Source: Nocardia thailandica NBRC 100428
GTDB lineage: Bacteria; Actinomycetota; Actinomycetes; Mycobacteriales; Mycobacteriaceae
DNA length: 52,000 nucleotides
NCBI RefSeq assembly: GCF_000308795.1
Contig: NZ_BAGK01000011.1
Coordinates: 1 to 52,000, forward strand
Direction: 5' to 3'
The notes below the pieces were generated by a model. The model searched no databases, was not told the DNA's origin, and saw only the letters and a program-made list of their open reading frames with translations. This document shows, one piece after another, positions 29,916-37,800 of this stretch. Every line of letters starts with the position of its first letter. Within the stretch, counting starts at the first letter, position 1. The translations under genes and the position numbers were made by a program.

Positions 29916-31460
29916 GTGACTACTACTGCCGAAAAGCTTGCCGACCTGCGTAAGAGATTGGAGATGGCGCAGGAGCCGGCGGGTGAGGCGGGTATCGCCA
30001 AGCGGGAGCGCAAGGGTATCCCCAGCGCCCGGGACCGGATCAACATGCTGCTCGACCCGGGCACGTTCGTCGAAGTCGGTGCGCTGGTACGTAGTCCGGT
30101 CGACAAGAACGCGCTCTACGGCGACGGCGTGGTGGTCGGGCACGGCTTGGTCGACGGCCGTCCGGTGGCGGTGTACTCGCACGACCAGACCGTGTACGGC
30201 GGGTCGGTCGGTGAGGCGTTCGGCCGCAAGGTCGCCGGGATCATGGAGTACGCGGCCAAGGTCGGCTGCCCGGTCGTCGGGATCAACGACTCCGGTGGCG
30301 CGCGCGTGCAGGAGGCGGTGAGTTCCCTCGCCTGGTACGCCAACATGGCGTACCGGGTGGAACCGCTGTCGGGCATGGTGCCGCAGGTGTCGATGATCCT
30401 CGGCAACTGCGCGGGCGGCGCGGTCTATCACCCGATCAACACCGATGTGGTGGTGGCGACCGAGGGCGCCCACATGTTCGTCACCGGGCCGAAGGTGATC
30501 AAGGAGGTCACCGGCGAGGACGTGAGCCTCGAGGAGCTCGGCGGAGCGCAGACCCAGGCCGAGGTGGGCAACATCCACCACATCGCGCCGGACGAGCCGT
30601 CGGCCTTCGAATGGGTTCGCAACTACCTGAGCTACCTGCCGAGCAGCTGCCAGGAACTGCCGCCGATCGTGAATCCCGGTCTGGAACCGGAGATCACCGA
30701 CTCCGACCGCGAACTCGACACCCTGATGCCCGACTCGGACAACGCGGGCTACGACATGCACGACATCCTGCTGCGCATCTTCGACGACGGCGAGTTCCAC
30801 GAGATCAGCGCGTCCGCGGGACGCAACGTCATCACCGGCTTCGCCCGGGTCGACGGTCGCAGCGTCGGCGTGGTGGCCAATCAGCCGCTGGTGTCGGCGG
30901 GCGCGCTGGACGCGCGGGCCGCGGACAAGGCCGCGCAGTTCGTGCGCATCTGCGACGCCTACGAGATCCCGCTGATCTTCGTGGTCGACACCCCCGGCTT
31001 CCTGCCGGGCGTCGAGCAGGAGAAGAGCGGTGTCATCAAGCGCGGCGGCCGGTTCCTGTTCGCCTTCGTCGAGGCGACGGTCCCGAAGGTCACCGTGGTG
31101 GTGCGCAAGTCGTACGGCGGCGGGTACGCGGTGATGGGCTCCAAGCAGCTCGGCGCCGACATCAACCTGGCCTGGCCGACGGCGCGTATCGCGGTGATGG
31201 GCGCGGAGAGCGCGGTCAGCCTGATCGGCGCCCGCCAGATCGCCGCGGCGCCGGAGGACCAGCGCGCGGCCGTGCGCCAGGGCCTGGTCGACTTCTACAA
31301 CGCCACCATCGCCACCCCGTGGGTCGCCGCCGAACGCGGCTACATCGACGCGGTCATCGAGCCGAAGCACACCCGGCTCGAGCTGCGCAAGGCGCTGAAG
31401 CTGCTGCGGGACAAGCAGGTCCAGCGCAACCCGCGCAAGCACCACCTCATCCCGATGTGA
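29916..31460 (+). CDS. accD4: Acyl-CoA carboxylase carboxyltransferase subunit AccD4
   Basis: 514 aa from GTG 29916, with AAGGGGAG upstream and only 18 bp after pks13. It is the beta subunit of the acyl-CoA carboxylase that makes the carboxylated C24-26 chain for Pks13. [60 protein letters not shown] and [35 protein letters not shown] are carboxyltransferase blocks with the two oxyanion Gly-Gly/Ala pairs. The ending [10 protein letters not shown] is typical of AccD4. The biotinylated AccA3 subunit is not in the window. It matches Rv3799c. Confidence 0.97.
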   Translation: MTTTAEKLADLRKRLEMAQEPAGEAGIAKRERKGIPSARDRINMLLDPGTFVEVGALVRSPVDKNALYGDGVVVGHGLVDGRPVAVYSHDQTVYGGSVGEAFGRKVAGIMEYAAKVGCPVVGINDSGGARVQEAVSSLAWYANMAYRVEPLSGMVPQVSMILGNCAGGAVYHPINTDVVVATEGAHMFVTGPKVIKEVTGEDVSLEELGGAQTQAEVGNIHHIAPDEPSAFEWVRNYLSYLPSSCQELPPIVNPGLEPEITDSDRELDTLMPDSDNAGYDMHDILLRIFDDGEFHEISASAGRNVITGFARVDGRSVGVVANQPLVSAGALDARAADKAAQFVRICDAYEIPLIFVVDTPGFLPGVEQEKSGVIKRGGRFLFAFVEATVPKVTVVVRKSYGGGYAVMGSKQLGADINLAWPTARIAVMGAESAVSLIGARQIAAAPEDQRAAVRQGLVDFYNATIATPWVAAERGYIDAVIEPKHTRLELRKALKLLRDKQVQRNPRKHHLIPM

Positions 31461-31469
31461 GGGGTGTCG

Positions 31470-31511
31470 GAGCGCGGGCGCGCGAGTCGCGGCCCTGGGG
31501 GCCCGACGAAA
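31470..31511 (+). repeat. Terminator-associated repeat element, copy 2
   Basis: GAGCGC, GGGCGCGC, GAGTCGCGGCCCTG, GGGGCC, GACGAAA: near-identical to 17560-17601, including the order of blocks and the running into a terminator. Confidence 0.6.
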
Positions 31512-31562
31512 GATCCCCGATCCTCGCGGCTGCACCGCGGGGGTCGGGGATCTTTTCGTCGG
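31503..31562. terminator. Strong terminator between accD4 and the cyclophilin gene
   Basis: Arms CCGACGAAAGATCCCCGA and TCGGGGATCTTTTCGTCGG flank an inner CGCGG/CCGCG hairpin. With an A-run on one side and a T-run on the other, it can stop both converging transcripts. Confidence 0.85.
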
Positions 31563-31572
31563 GGTGCGGCCG

Positions 31573-32079
31573 TCAGGCCACCTTGGCGCTGGTGATCACG
31601 ACGTCTTCGGTCGGGACGTCCTGGTGCGGGCCGGCCGAGCCGGTGGCGACGCCGGCGATCTTGTCGACGACGTCGGTGCCCTCGGTCACCTTGCCGAACA
31701 CCGCGTAACCCCAGCCCTGGCCGGACGGCGCCGAGTGGTTGAGGAAGGCGTTGTCGGCGACGTTGATGAAGAACTGCGCGGTGGCCGAGTGCGGGTCGTT
31801 GGTGCGGGCCATCGCGACGGTGTACTTGTCGTTCTTGAGGCCGTTGCCCGCCTCGTTCTGGATCGGGGCCTGGGTGGGCTTCTGGCGCAGGCCGGGCTCG
31901 AAGCCGCCGCCCTGGACCATGAAACCGGGGATGACGCGGTGGAAGATCGTCCCGTTGTAGTGGCCCGCGTTCACGTAGTTCACGAAGTTGGCGACCGTGT
32001 TCGGCGCCTTCTGATCGTCCAACTCCAGCACGATCGGTCCGTGGTTCGTCTCGATATTCACCTTGGTCATGGTCTTCAT
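31573..32079 (-). CDS. Peptidyl-prolyl cis-trans isomerase, cyclophilin, PpiB type
   Basis: 168 aa from ATG 32079 (MKTMTKVN); ATG 32070 is an alternative and would remove three residues. The cyclophilin core is intact: [46 protein letters not shown], and [19 protein letters not shown]. The catalytic Arg (FHRV) and the Phe/Gln contacts are present. No signal peptide, so it is cytosolic. The pattern NNGLKN-like, [26 protein letters not shown] and [13 protein letters not shown] is that of proteobacterial PpiB rather than of the PpiA (Rv0009) type usual in mycolata. This may indicate transfer from a proteobacterium. It is convergent to accD4. Confidence 0.93.
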   Translation of the reverse strand: MKTMTKVNIETNHGPIVLELDDQKAPNTVANFVNYVNAGHYNGTIFHRVIPGFMVQGGGFEPGLRQKPTQAPIQNEAGNGLKNDKYTVAMARTNDPHSATAQFFINVADNAFLNHSAPSGQGWGYAVFGKVTEGTDVVDKIAGVATGSAGPHQDVPTEDVVITSAKVA

Positions 32080-32202
32080 CTTGGCAGCGCGCCCGCCCCG
32101 GGGTCCAGCCGGGGTCGGATGGGCCCGGCGCCGGTGGACGACCGGACTTTTGCGATTCCATGAACGGCGGAGCGCGATAAAAGTAGCGGCGCGCGCCGGG
32201 GA

Positions 32203-32227
32203 CCCGTGTGCGAATTTCGCACACGGG
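32203..32227. promoter_or_regulatory. 25-bp palindrome with core TGCGAATTTCGCA
   Basis: Two perfectly complementary 12-bp arms (CCCGTGTGCGAA and TTCGCACACGGG) around a single T. It lies between the secreted-protein gene and the cyclophilin gene, 124 bp upstream of the latter. The 13-bp core recurs at 33028-33040. Confidence 0.5.
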
Positions 32228-32310
32228 TCGGGAGTTATCCGCGCGGCACGGAATTCATCGCGAAATGCGGCGCCTCATGAACGCGGAATTCCGGCCGCGG
32301 AAACCGGATA

Positions 32311-32958
32311 TCAGGGGCCGACGGTGATCGGCACCGAGGGGGTGGTGGTGTTGTTCACCGCGTAGGTGCCCGTCACCTGACCGGTGGTGGCGCTGGTGGG
32401 GCAGCCGAAGCTGCCGGTCACCTTGATCGGCGCCGGGGAGTTGGTCGCCTGGACCTTGGAGGGGGTTCCGTTGGTCCAGGTGCCGGCCAGGGCCGCGGGC
32501 GCGGTGGGCGCGACCACGATCTTGCAGGAGGCCAGGCCGCTGGTCTGGATGACCATGCCGCCCTGCGGGACGTTGATGGTCCCGGAGATGGGCGAGCCGT
32601 TCTGGCCGGTGATCGACCAGCTGCCGTTGGTGGTCACGGTGGCGCTGACGCCCCACATGCTGGTGGAGCAGCCGGTGAAGGTGGGCGCGCTGATCGGCAC
32701 GGTGATCGGGCCGCTCGGGTTGGTGTTGTTGGGCGCGGCCGGGACCGCGCCGGTGGCGTTGGAGCCGGTGCAGGTGATGCTGACACCGCCCGCGACCGCC
32801 GTCACCGAACCCACGTTGGTGGCCGAGACCGAGGCTCCCGCGGGGGAGACGGTGGTCGAGCCGGCGGCCGCGGCCGGGCCGATGCCGAACGTCGCGGCCG
32901 CCACCGCACATCCGGCGGTGACCATTGCTGCGCGCGCGAAGAATTGATTGTCGAACAT
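32311..32958 (-). CDS. Secreted protein of unknown function with four cysteines
   Basis: 215 aa from ATG 32958, behind a near-perfect AGGAGG site, which suggests high expression. The start MFDNQFFARAAMVTAGCAVAAATFG..AAAA is a signal peptide cleaved near PAAAA-GS. The mature part is Gly/Thr/Ser/Val-rich, lacks charged clusters and is probably all-beta. It has four Cys (CTGSN, GCSTS, SCKIV, GCPTS), compatible with two disulphides. No catalytic motif is seen. It may be an exposed envelope protein. Identical 13-bp palindrome cores flank the gene, hinting at specific control. Not recognised as a named family. Confidence 0.8.
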   Translation of the reverse strand: MFDNQFFARAAMVTAGCAVAAATFGIGPAAAAGSTTVSPAGASVSATNVGSVTAVAGGVSITCTGSNATGAVPAAPNNTNPSGPITVPISAPTFTGCSTSMWGVSATVTTNGSWSITGQNGSPISGTINVPQGGMVIQTSGLASCKIVVAPTAPAALAGTWTNGTPSKVQATNSPAPIKVTGSFGCPTSATTGQVTGTYAVNNTTTPSVPITVGP

Positions 32959-33027
32959 GATGTCCTCCTACGGTGAGGGGTCGGTGAATCCGAATTCCGG
33001 TGGAATCACCGAATTCAGCGTACGAAA

Positions 33028-33040
33028 TGCGAATTTCGCA
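33028..33040. promoter_or_regulatory. 13-bp palindrome TGCGAATTTCGCA upstream of secreted-protein gene
   Basis: It is the same core as in 32203-32227, 70 bp upstream of the secreted-protein start. A regulator-binding site is inferred. Confidence 0.5.
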
Positions 33041-33124
33041 CCGCTGTGAATCGGCGCTACGGTTTCGTTCGGGGGATTTCGCGCGAACGTCGGCATTCGG
33101 CGCGTTTCATCCGATAACATGCCT

Positions 33125-33152
33125 GCCCGATTGTTTCGCGCAACAATCGGGC
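33125..33152. promoter_or_regulatory. Perfect 11-bp stem-loop upstream of emb (+)
   Basis: GCCCGATTGTT, loop TCGCGC, AACAATCGGGC. AT-rich arms in a GC-rich genome and position just before a -10 candidate suggest an operator. No T-run in either direction supports a terminator. Confidence 0.5.
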
Positions 33153-33449
33153 CGCATTCGCGCCGGTCGCGCCGGGGGTCCTGCTAAGATTGAAACACCT
33201 CTGTGTCAGATCCGAAGTGCCTGTGAACGTGGTTCACTGAAACTTGGCGATAGCGGATGGCTCTGGCCGTGGAACCCGTTGAGGGAGCGGCACTTCCGGC
33301 CGGCCGCGCGGCGCGGGCCGCGACCATTAATGAAACAGTTGAACTTCAAACGGTGGCCCAGTATATGGCACCCGGGGCCCGTCATCCGGGAACCGGCCGC
33401 GGCGTGCGACCACCTCGCAACATCCGGCGGCCAGATACCATGGCGAACC

Positions 33450-36400
33450 GTGCCAGACGCCGCAACTGCCGTTCTCACCAAGCCGCCCGCCCAGCCGGCG
33501 GCTTCCGCGAAGGACTTCCGGACCGCCCGCTGGATCGCCCTGATCGCGGGCATACTCGGTGCGCTGTTCGCGCTGGCGACGCCGTTCCTTCCGGTCACCC
33601 AGACCACGGCCGAGGTGAACTGGCCACAGGGCGGAACCGTGGGCAACGTCCAGGCGCCCCTGATGTCGCAGGTGCCACTCGACGTCACCGCCACCATCCC
33701 GTGCGCCACCGTCGCCCAGCTGCCCGCACAGGGCGGCATGCTGCTGGCTACCGCGCCGCCGCAGGGCGACCGCGCGGCGCTGGAGGCGATGTTCGTCCGG
33801 GTGTCCGACAGCAGCGTCGACGTGGTCCTGCGCAACGCCGTGGTCGCCTCCGCGCCGCGGGCCGAGATGGGCGGCTGCACAGAGATTCTCATCGAGTCCG
33901 GCCGGGACCGGACCACCGCGGAGTTCACCGGCCTGACCAAGGAGGTGCAGCGGCCGGTCGAGGGGCAGCCGGGTGTCACCGAGACCGTGCGCGTGCCGGT
34001 CACCGGGCAGCTCAACGGCGACCTGCGCCCGCAGGTGGTCGGCGTCTTCACCGACCTCAAGGGCGCGGCGCCCGCGGGGCTGTCGTTCCACATGGACGTC
34101 GACTCGCGTTTCTCGTCGAGCCCGTCGATCGTCAAGCTCGTCGCCATCGTCGCCGCGGTGCTGTGCACGCTCCTCGCGCTGGCCGCCCTGGCCCGGCTCG
34201 ACGGCAGCGACGGCCGTGGGCACCGCCGGTTCCTGCCCGCCAACTGGCTGAGGCCGACCTGGGCCGACGGCGCGGTCGTCGGCACGCTGCTGGTGTGGCA
34301 CTTCGTCGGCGCCAACACCTCCGACGACGGCTACATCCTGAGCATGGTCCGCGTCGCGCCGCACGCGGGCTACATGGCCAACTACTTCCGCTGGTACGGC
34401 GTGCCCGAGGCACCGTTCGGCTGGTACTACTACGTCATCCAGGCGTTCGCCGAGGTCTCCACCGCCAGCCCGTGGGTGCGGCTGCCCGCCCTGTTCTGCG
34501 CGATCCTGTGCTGGATGGTCATCAGCCGCGAGGTGGTGCCCCGCCTCGGCAACGGCGTCAAGCGCAGCAAGGTCGCGCTGTGGACCGGCGGCCTGGTCTT
34601 CCTCGCCTTCTGGCTGCCCTTCGACAACGGCCTCCGGTCGGAACCGATCGTGGCGCTGGGCGCCCTGCTGACCTGGGTCTCCATCGAGCGCGCCATCGCC
34701 ACCGGCCGCCTGCTGCCCGCCGGTGTCGCGGTGCTGGTCGCGGCGTTCACCCTCGCGGCGGCGCCCACCGGCCTGATGTGTGTGGCCGCGCTGCTCGCCG
34801 GCATCCGGCCGCTGGTGCGGATCGTGGTGCGCAGGCACCGGCAGTTCGGCACGACGGCGCTGCTCGCGCCGATCGCGTCCGCCGGCCTGCTGGTGCTCAC
34901 GGTGGTCTACGGCGATCAGACCTTCGCCGGGATCCAGGAGGCCAACCGGGTGCGGCAGGCGACCGGCCCGAACCTGGCCTGGTACGAGGACTACCTGCGC
35001 TACTACTACCTGTTCGTCGAGACGGTCGACGGCTCGCTGGCCCGCCGCTTCGCCTTCCTGACGATGCTGCTGTGCCTGTTCACCACCATGCTGGTGCTGC
35101 TGCGCCGCCGCCAGGTGCCCGGCATCGCCTCGGGGCCGACCTGGCGGCTGATGGGCGTGGTCATCGGCACGATCTTCTTCATGATGTTCAACCCGACGAA
35201 GTGGACCCACCACTTCGGCGCGTACGCGGGCATCGCGGGCTCGCTGGCCGCGGTGACCGCCGTCGCGGTGTCGGCCAGCGCCCTGCGCTCCCGCAAGAAC
35301 CGGGCGATCTTCCTGGCCGGCCTGCTGTTCGTGCTGGCGCTGTCGTTCTCCGGGATCAACGGCTACTGGTACGTCTCCAGCTTCGGCGTGCCGTGGTTCG
35401 ACAAGACCATCTCGCTGAAGGGCTTCGAGTCCAACACCGTGATGCTGGTGCTGTTCGGCCTGGCGCTGGCCCTGGTGGCCTGGTACGGGCTGCGCGAGGA
35501 CTACGTGAAGCCGCAGCCCTCGCCGAAGTCGGCGCGCGGCAAGCGGATCCGCAAGTTCGCCGCCATCCCGCTGACCGTGGTCGCGGCGCTGATGGTGCTG
35601 CTCGAGGTCGCCTCGCTGGCCAAGGGCGCGGTGCAGCAGTACCCCGCCTACTCGCTGGGCCGCTCCAATGTCGACGCCTTGTTCGGCAAGTCGTGCGGGC
35701 TGGCCAACGACGTGCTCGTCGAATCCGATCCCAACGGCGGCAGGCTGGAGCCGGTCGTCGACCCGTCCGCGCCCGCGTGGAAGGACCGGAACGATCCGCT
35801 GGCGGGGGCCGATCCGGTCGGCTTCAGCCCCAACGGCGTGCCCAACGACCTGTCCGCCGACGCGGTCGAGGTGAAGCCGGGCACCGGCAACACCAGCAAC
35901 CAGTCGGTCGGCGCGGCCTTCGCCGAGGGCGAGAGCGCGGGCACCGGCGGCGGAAAGGGCGCCCAGGGTGTCAACGGCTCGACCGTGGCGCTGCCCTTCG
36001 GCCTCGACCCGGCGACCACCCCCATCCAGGGCAGCTACCAGGAGGGCGTGCAGCAGCCCGCCCACCTGGAGTCCGCCTGGTACGGGCTGCCCGCGCGGTC
36101 CGCGGACTCGCCGCTGATCGTCATCAGCGCGGCGGGCCGCATCGCCTCCAAGGACGACACCGGCGCCGACAAGTACGGCCAGTCCCTGCTGCTCGAGTAC
36201 GGCAAGCGCAATCCCGACGGCACCATCGAGTCGCTGGGCGTGTACCAGCCGCGCGACATCGGCCCGTTCCCGTCCTGGCGCAACCTGCGGGTGCCCCGCG
36301 ACGAGATCGCGCCCGAGGCCGACACCGTGCGCATCCTGGCCAACGACCCGATCCTCATCGGCGACCAGTGGCTCGCGTTCACCCCGCCGCGCGTGCCGGT

Positions 36401-36785
36401 GCTGAAGTCGCTGGACAGCTACCTGGGCCGCACCCAGCCGGTCCTGCTGGACTGGGCCGTCGGCCTGCAGTTCCCGTGCCAGCGCCCGTTCGATCACCGC
36501 TACGGCGTGGCCGAGGTGCCCAACTACCGCATCCTGCCGGACCGTCCGCTGGCGATCTCCTCCACCGACACCTGGCAGGCCGAGGAGTTCGGTGGCCCGC
36601 TCGGGTTCGCGCAGATGCTGGCGAGCCGGGTGACCGTCCCGACCTACCTGAAGGACGACTGGGCCCGTGACTGGGGCTCGCTGGAGCGCTACGACCAGTA
36701 CATGAAGGCCGTCCCCGCCGAAATCACCACCGGCGAGGCGACCAGGTCCGGCCTGTGGAGCCCCGGCAACCTCCGGGTGTTCTGA
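33450..36785 (+). CDS. emb: Arabinosyltransferase Emb (plus-strand copy)
   Basis: 1111 aa from GTG 33450 (VPDAATAVLTK); the other Emb here also starts VPD. Emb proteins add alpha-Araf units from decaprenyl-phospho-arabinose to arabinan outside the membrane. The first helix is followed by an Emb-type periplasmic domain (about 40-215), then the GT-C core with ANTSDDGYILSMVRVAPHAGYMANYFRWYG (catalytic Asp pair; the Met of AGYM corresponds to the ethambutol-resistance site of EmbB), NPTKWTHHFGAYAGIAGSLAAV, and about 13 helices in all. The C-terminal carbohydrate-binding domain spans about 720-1111: NGSTVALPFGLDPATTPI, SWRNLRVPR, PFDHRYGVAEVPNYRILPD and TRSGLWSPGNLRVF. The ending resembles EmbB, the Gly-Gly-Lys-Gly linker EmbA. 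Which of embA/B it equals is undecided. Confidence 0.96.
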   Translation: MPDAATAVLTKPPAQPAASAKDFRTARWIALIAGILGALFALATPFLPVTQTTAEVNWPQGGTVGNVQAPLMSQVPLDVTATIPCATVAQLPAQGGMLLATAPPQGDRAALEAMFVRVSDSSVDVVLRNAVVASAPRAEMGGCTEILIESGRDRTTAEFTGLTKEVQRPVEGQPGVTETVRVPVTGQLNGDLRPQVVGVFTDLKGAAPAGLSFHMDVDSRFSSSPSIVKLVAIVAAVLCTLLALAALARLDGSDGRGHRRFLPANWLRPTWADGAVVGTLLVWHFVGANTSDDGYILSMVRVAPHAGYMANYFRWYGVPEAPFGWYYYVIQAFAEVSTASPWVRLPALFCAILCWMVISREVVPRLGNGVKRSKVALWTGGLVFLAFWLPFDNGLRSEPIVALGALLTWVSIERAIATGRLLPAGVAVLVAAFTLAAAPTGLMCVAALLAGIRPLVRIVVRRHRQFGTTALLAPIASAGLLVLTVVYGDQTFAGIQEANRVRQATGPNLAWYEDYLRYYYLFVETVDGSLARRFAFLTMLLCLFTTMLVLLRRRQVPGIASGPTWRLMGVVIGTIFFMMFNPTKWTHHFGAYAGIAGSLAAVTAVAVSASALRSRKNRAIFLAGLLFVLALSFSGINGYWYVSSFGVPWFDKTISLKGFESNTVMLVLFGLALALVAWYGLREDYVKPQPSPKSARGKRIRKFAAIPLTVVAALMVLLEVASLAKGAVQQYPAYSLGRSNVDALFGKSCGLANDVLVESDPNGGRLEPVVDPSAPAWKDRNDPLAGADPVGFSPNGVPNDLSADAVEVKPGTGNTSNQSVGAAFAEGESAGTGGGKGAQGVNGSTVALPFGLDPATTPIQGSYQEGVQQPAHLESAWYGLPARSADSPLIVISAAGRIASKDDTGADKYGQSLLLEYGKRNPDGTIESLGVYQPRDIGPFPSWRNLRVPRDEIAPEADTVRILANDPILIGDQWLAFTPPRVPVLKSLDSYLGRTQPVLLDWAVGLQFPCQRPFDHRYGVAEVPNYRILPDRPLAISSTDTWQAEEFGGPLGFAQMLASRVTVPTYLKDDWARDWGSLERYDQYMKAVPAEITTGEATRSGLWSPGNLRVF

Positions 36786-36805
36786 GGCTCGGCCACAGAC
36801 GTGAT

Positions 36806-36836
36806 GAGGCGCGGACCGGATGCCGGTCCGCGCCTC
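36806..36836. terminator. emb: Terminator after emb (+)
   Basis: A 14-bp perfect stem GAGGCGCGGACCGG / CCGGTCCGCGCCTC with a 3-nt loop, 21 bp after the stop codon and before the converging small gene. No T-run. Confidence 0.7.
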
Positions 36837-36872
36837 GGGTCGTTCGGTGGCGGTTCTGGTGCTGGTGGTGGT

Positions 36873-37031
36873 TCAGGCGTTGATGCGACGGCCGAGCTCT
36901 CGGCGTAAGACCTCCTGCGAGGGCAGTCTGTCCAGGACTCGCATCACTGCCGGTCGTAGTTCGCGCTTCTCGTCGTCGTTGAGCAGATCGACGAGATCCC
37001 GCAGATCCATGTCATCGAAGGCTCCTGTCAT
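36873..37031 (-). CDS. Small acidic/helical protein of 52 residues, unknown function
   Basis: ATG 37031 follows GAGGG closely. The sequence begins MTGAFDDMDLRDLVDLLNDDE and continues KRELRPAVMRVLDRLPSQEV. It is rich in charged residues and predicted almost fully helical, with a hydrophobic heptad-like pattern; no membrane segment. Codon use and third-position GC fit a real gene. It lies convergent to the plus-strand emb and downstream of a small secreted-protein gene on the same strand. A longer in-frame reading upstream lacks a convincing start. Function unknown. Confidence 0.6.
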   Translation of the reverse strand: MTGAFDDMDLRDLVDLLNDDEKRELRPAVMRVLDRLPSQEVLRRELGRRINA

Positions 37032-37180
37032 ACCCTCAAGCCTACGTGCCCAAACCTCGAGGTGAAGCGTCTTGGCACTGCCATTTACAGCTCTTTCACG
37101 CCCGTGAAACCCGCTGGGCGAGCGGCTGTTTCGCGGCACTGCCAGGTCAAGGGCGGCGTGCCGCCCCTGTGCTGCCCCTG

Positions 37181-37615
37181 CTACCCCGCCGACAGGCTCG
37201 ACAGCCACGAGCCGATGCCGCAGCCGGCGCTGCCGGTGCCCTCGGCGGGCGCGACGACCACGGTCAGGGTGGACGGCATGATCGACGCGCTGAGGTAGGC
37301 GTAGTGCGCGGTGATCGTGTGGGTGCCCGCGGTGGTCGGGGTCCACGACACCGCCCGGGTGTTGCCCGCGGCGGACTGGGTGAGCGCGAGGGGGCTCGCC
37401 GGGATGGTCTCGGTGCCGTCCATGAACAGCACGCTCTCCAGCGAGCCGCCGAGCACGGTGCTCTCGACCGTGTAGGTGCAGCCGACGCGCGGGGTCGGCG
37501 AGGAGATCGACACGACGCGTTGCGCGTCCGCGCCCGCGGCGCCCGCGCACCACGCCCCCGTCGCGGCGATGCTGAGGGCGGCGACCGCCCGGGTGATGTT
37601 CCTTCGGTACTGCAT
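37181..37615 (-). CDS. Small secreted protein, Ig-like beta fold, unknown function
   Basis: 144 aa from ATG 37615 after an AGGAGGG site. The start MQYRRNITRAVAALSIAATGAWCAGAAGADA is a signal peptide cleaved near GADA-QR. The mature part has alternating hydrophobic strands and a motif TQSAAGNTRAVSWTPTTAGT-HTITAHY typical of Ig-like repeats found in actinobacterial envelope proteins. Two mature Cys (GCTYTVES and SAGCGIGS) may bridge. It lies between the two converging emb genes, transcribed with the minus-strand set. No enzymatic motif. The fold is inferred from pattern only. Confidence 0.78.
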   Translation of the reverse strand: MQYRRNITRAVAALSIAATGAWCAGAAGADAQRVVSISSPTPRVGCTYTVESTVLGGSLESVLFMDGTETIPASPLALTQSAAGNTRAVSWTPTTAGTHTITAHYAYLSASIMPSTLTVVVAPAEGTGSAGCGIGSWLSSLSAG

Positions 37616-37737
37616 GATGTTGCCCTCCTGCGTGCTTGCGGGTGAGCGTAGGCGCCGCGACTGTGAAACATCTTGATTTCAGAGGACATCGAAACCTGGG
37701 TCTTGCGGACCTCGCGCATCCCTGCGCCGACGAGCGC

Positions 37738-37782
37738 GGGCCCGGGTCCCGACGGTGCGGCGCACCGCCGAGACCCGGGCCC
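37738..37782. terminator. emb: Nested hairpin behind emb (-)
   Basis: The 11-bp arms GGGCCCGGGTC / GACCCGGGCCC enclose a second GGTGC/GCACC stem. It lies 19 bp past the stop of the minus-strand emb. No T-run. Confidence 0.65.
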
Positions 37783-37800
37783 GATCCGGTCTCCGGCGGG

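Larger units (their letters stand above)
32959..33449. other. Non-coding region between secreted-protein gene and emb (+)
   Basis: 491 bp without a supported gene. It contains the palindrome at 33028-33040, an 11-bp perfect stem at 33125-33152, and a TAAGAT -10 candidate at 33185-33190, which would give a leader of about 250 nt for emb. An in-frame extension upstream of the emb GTG exists but has no family similarity that could be recognised. Confidence 0.6.

Noticed and set aside
24585..31535. A 2316-codon open frame on the minus strand opposite pks13 and accD4
   Set aside because: It is a by-product of high third-position GC; the plus strand holds full-length Pks13 and AccD4, and the minus reading is Arg/Val/His-rich without any domain.
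32255..32911. A 218-codon minus-strand frame overlapping the secreted-protein gene
   Set aside because: Other frame of the same region; His/Arg/Gly-rich, no start site; the 215-aa frame has a signal peptide and an AGGAGG site.
33000..33449. N-terminal extension of the plus-strand emb gene by 150 codons
   Set aside because: The added residues show no Emb similarity and cross a perfect stem-loop; both Emb proteins share a VPD start at the GTG.
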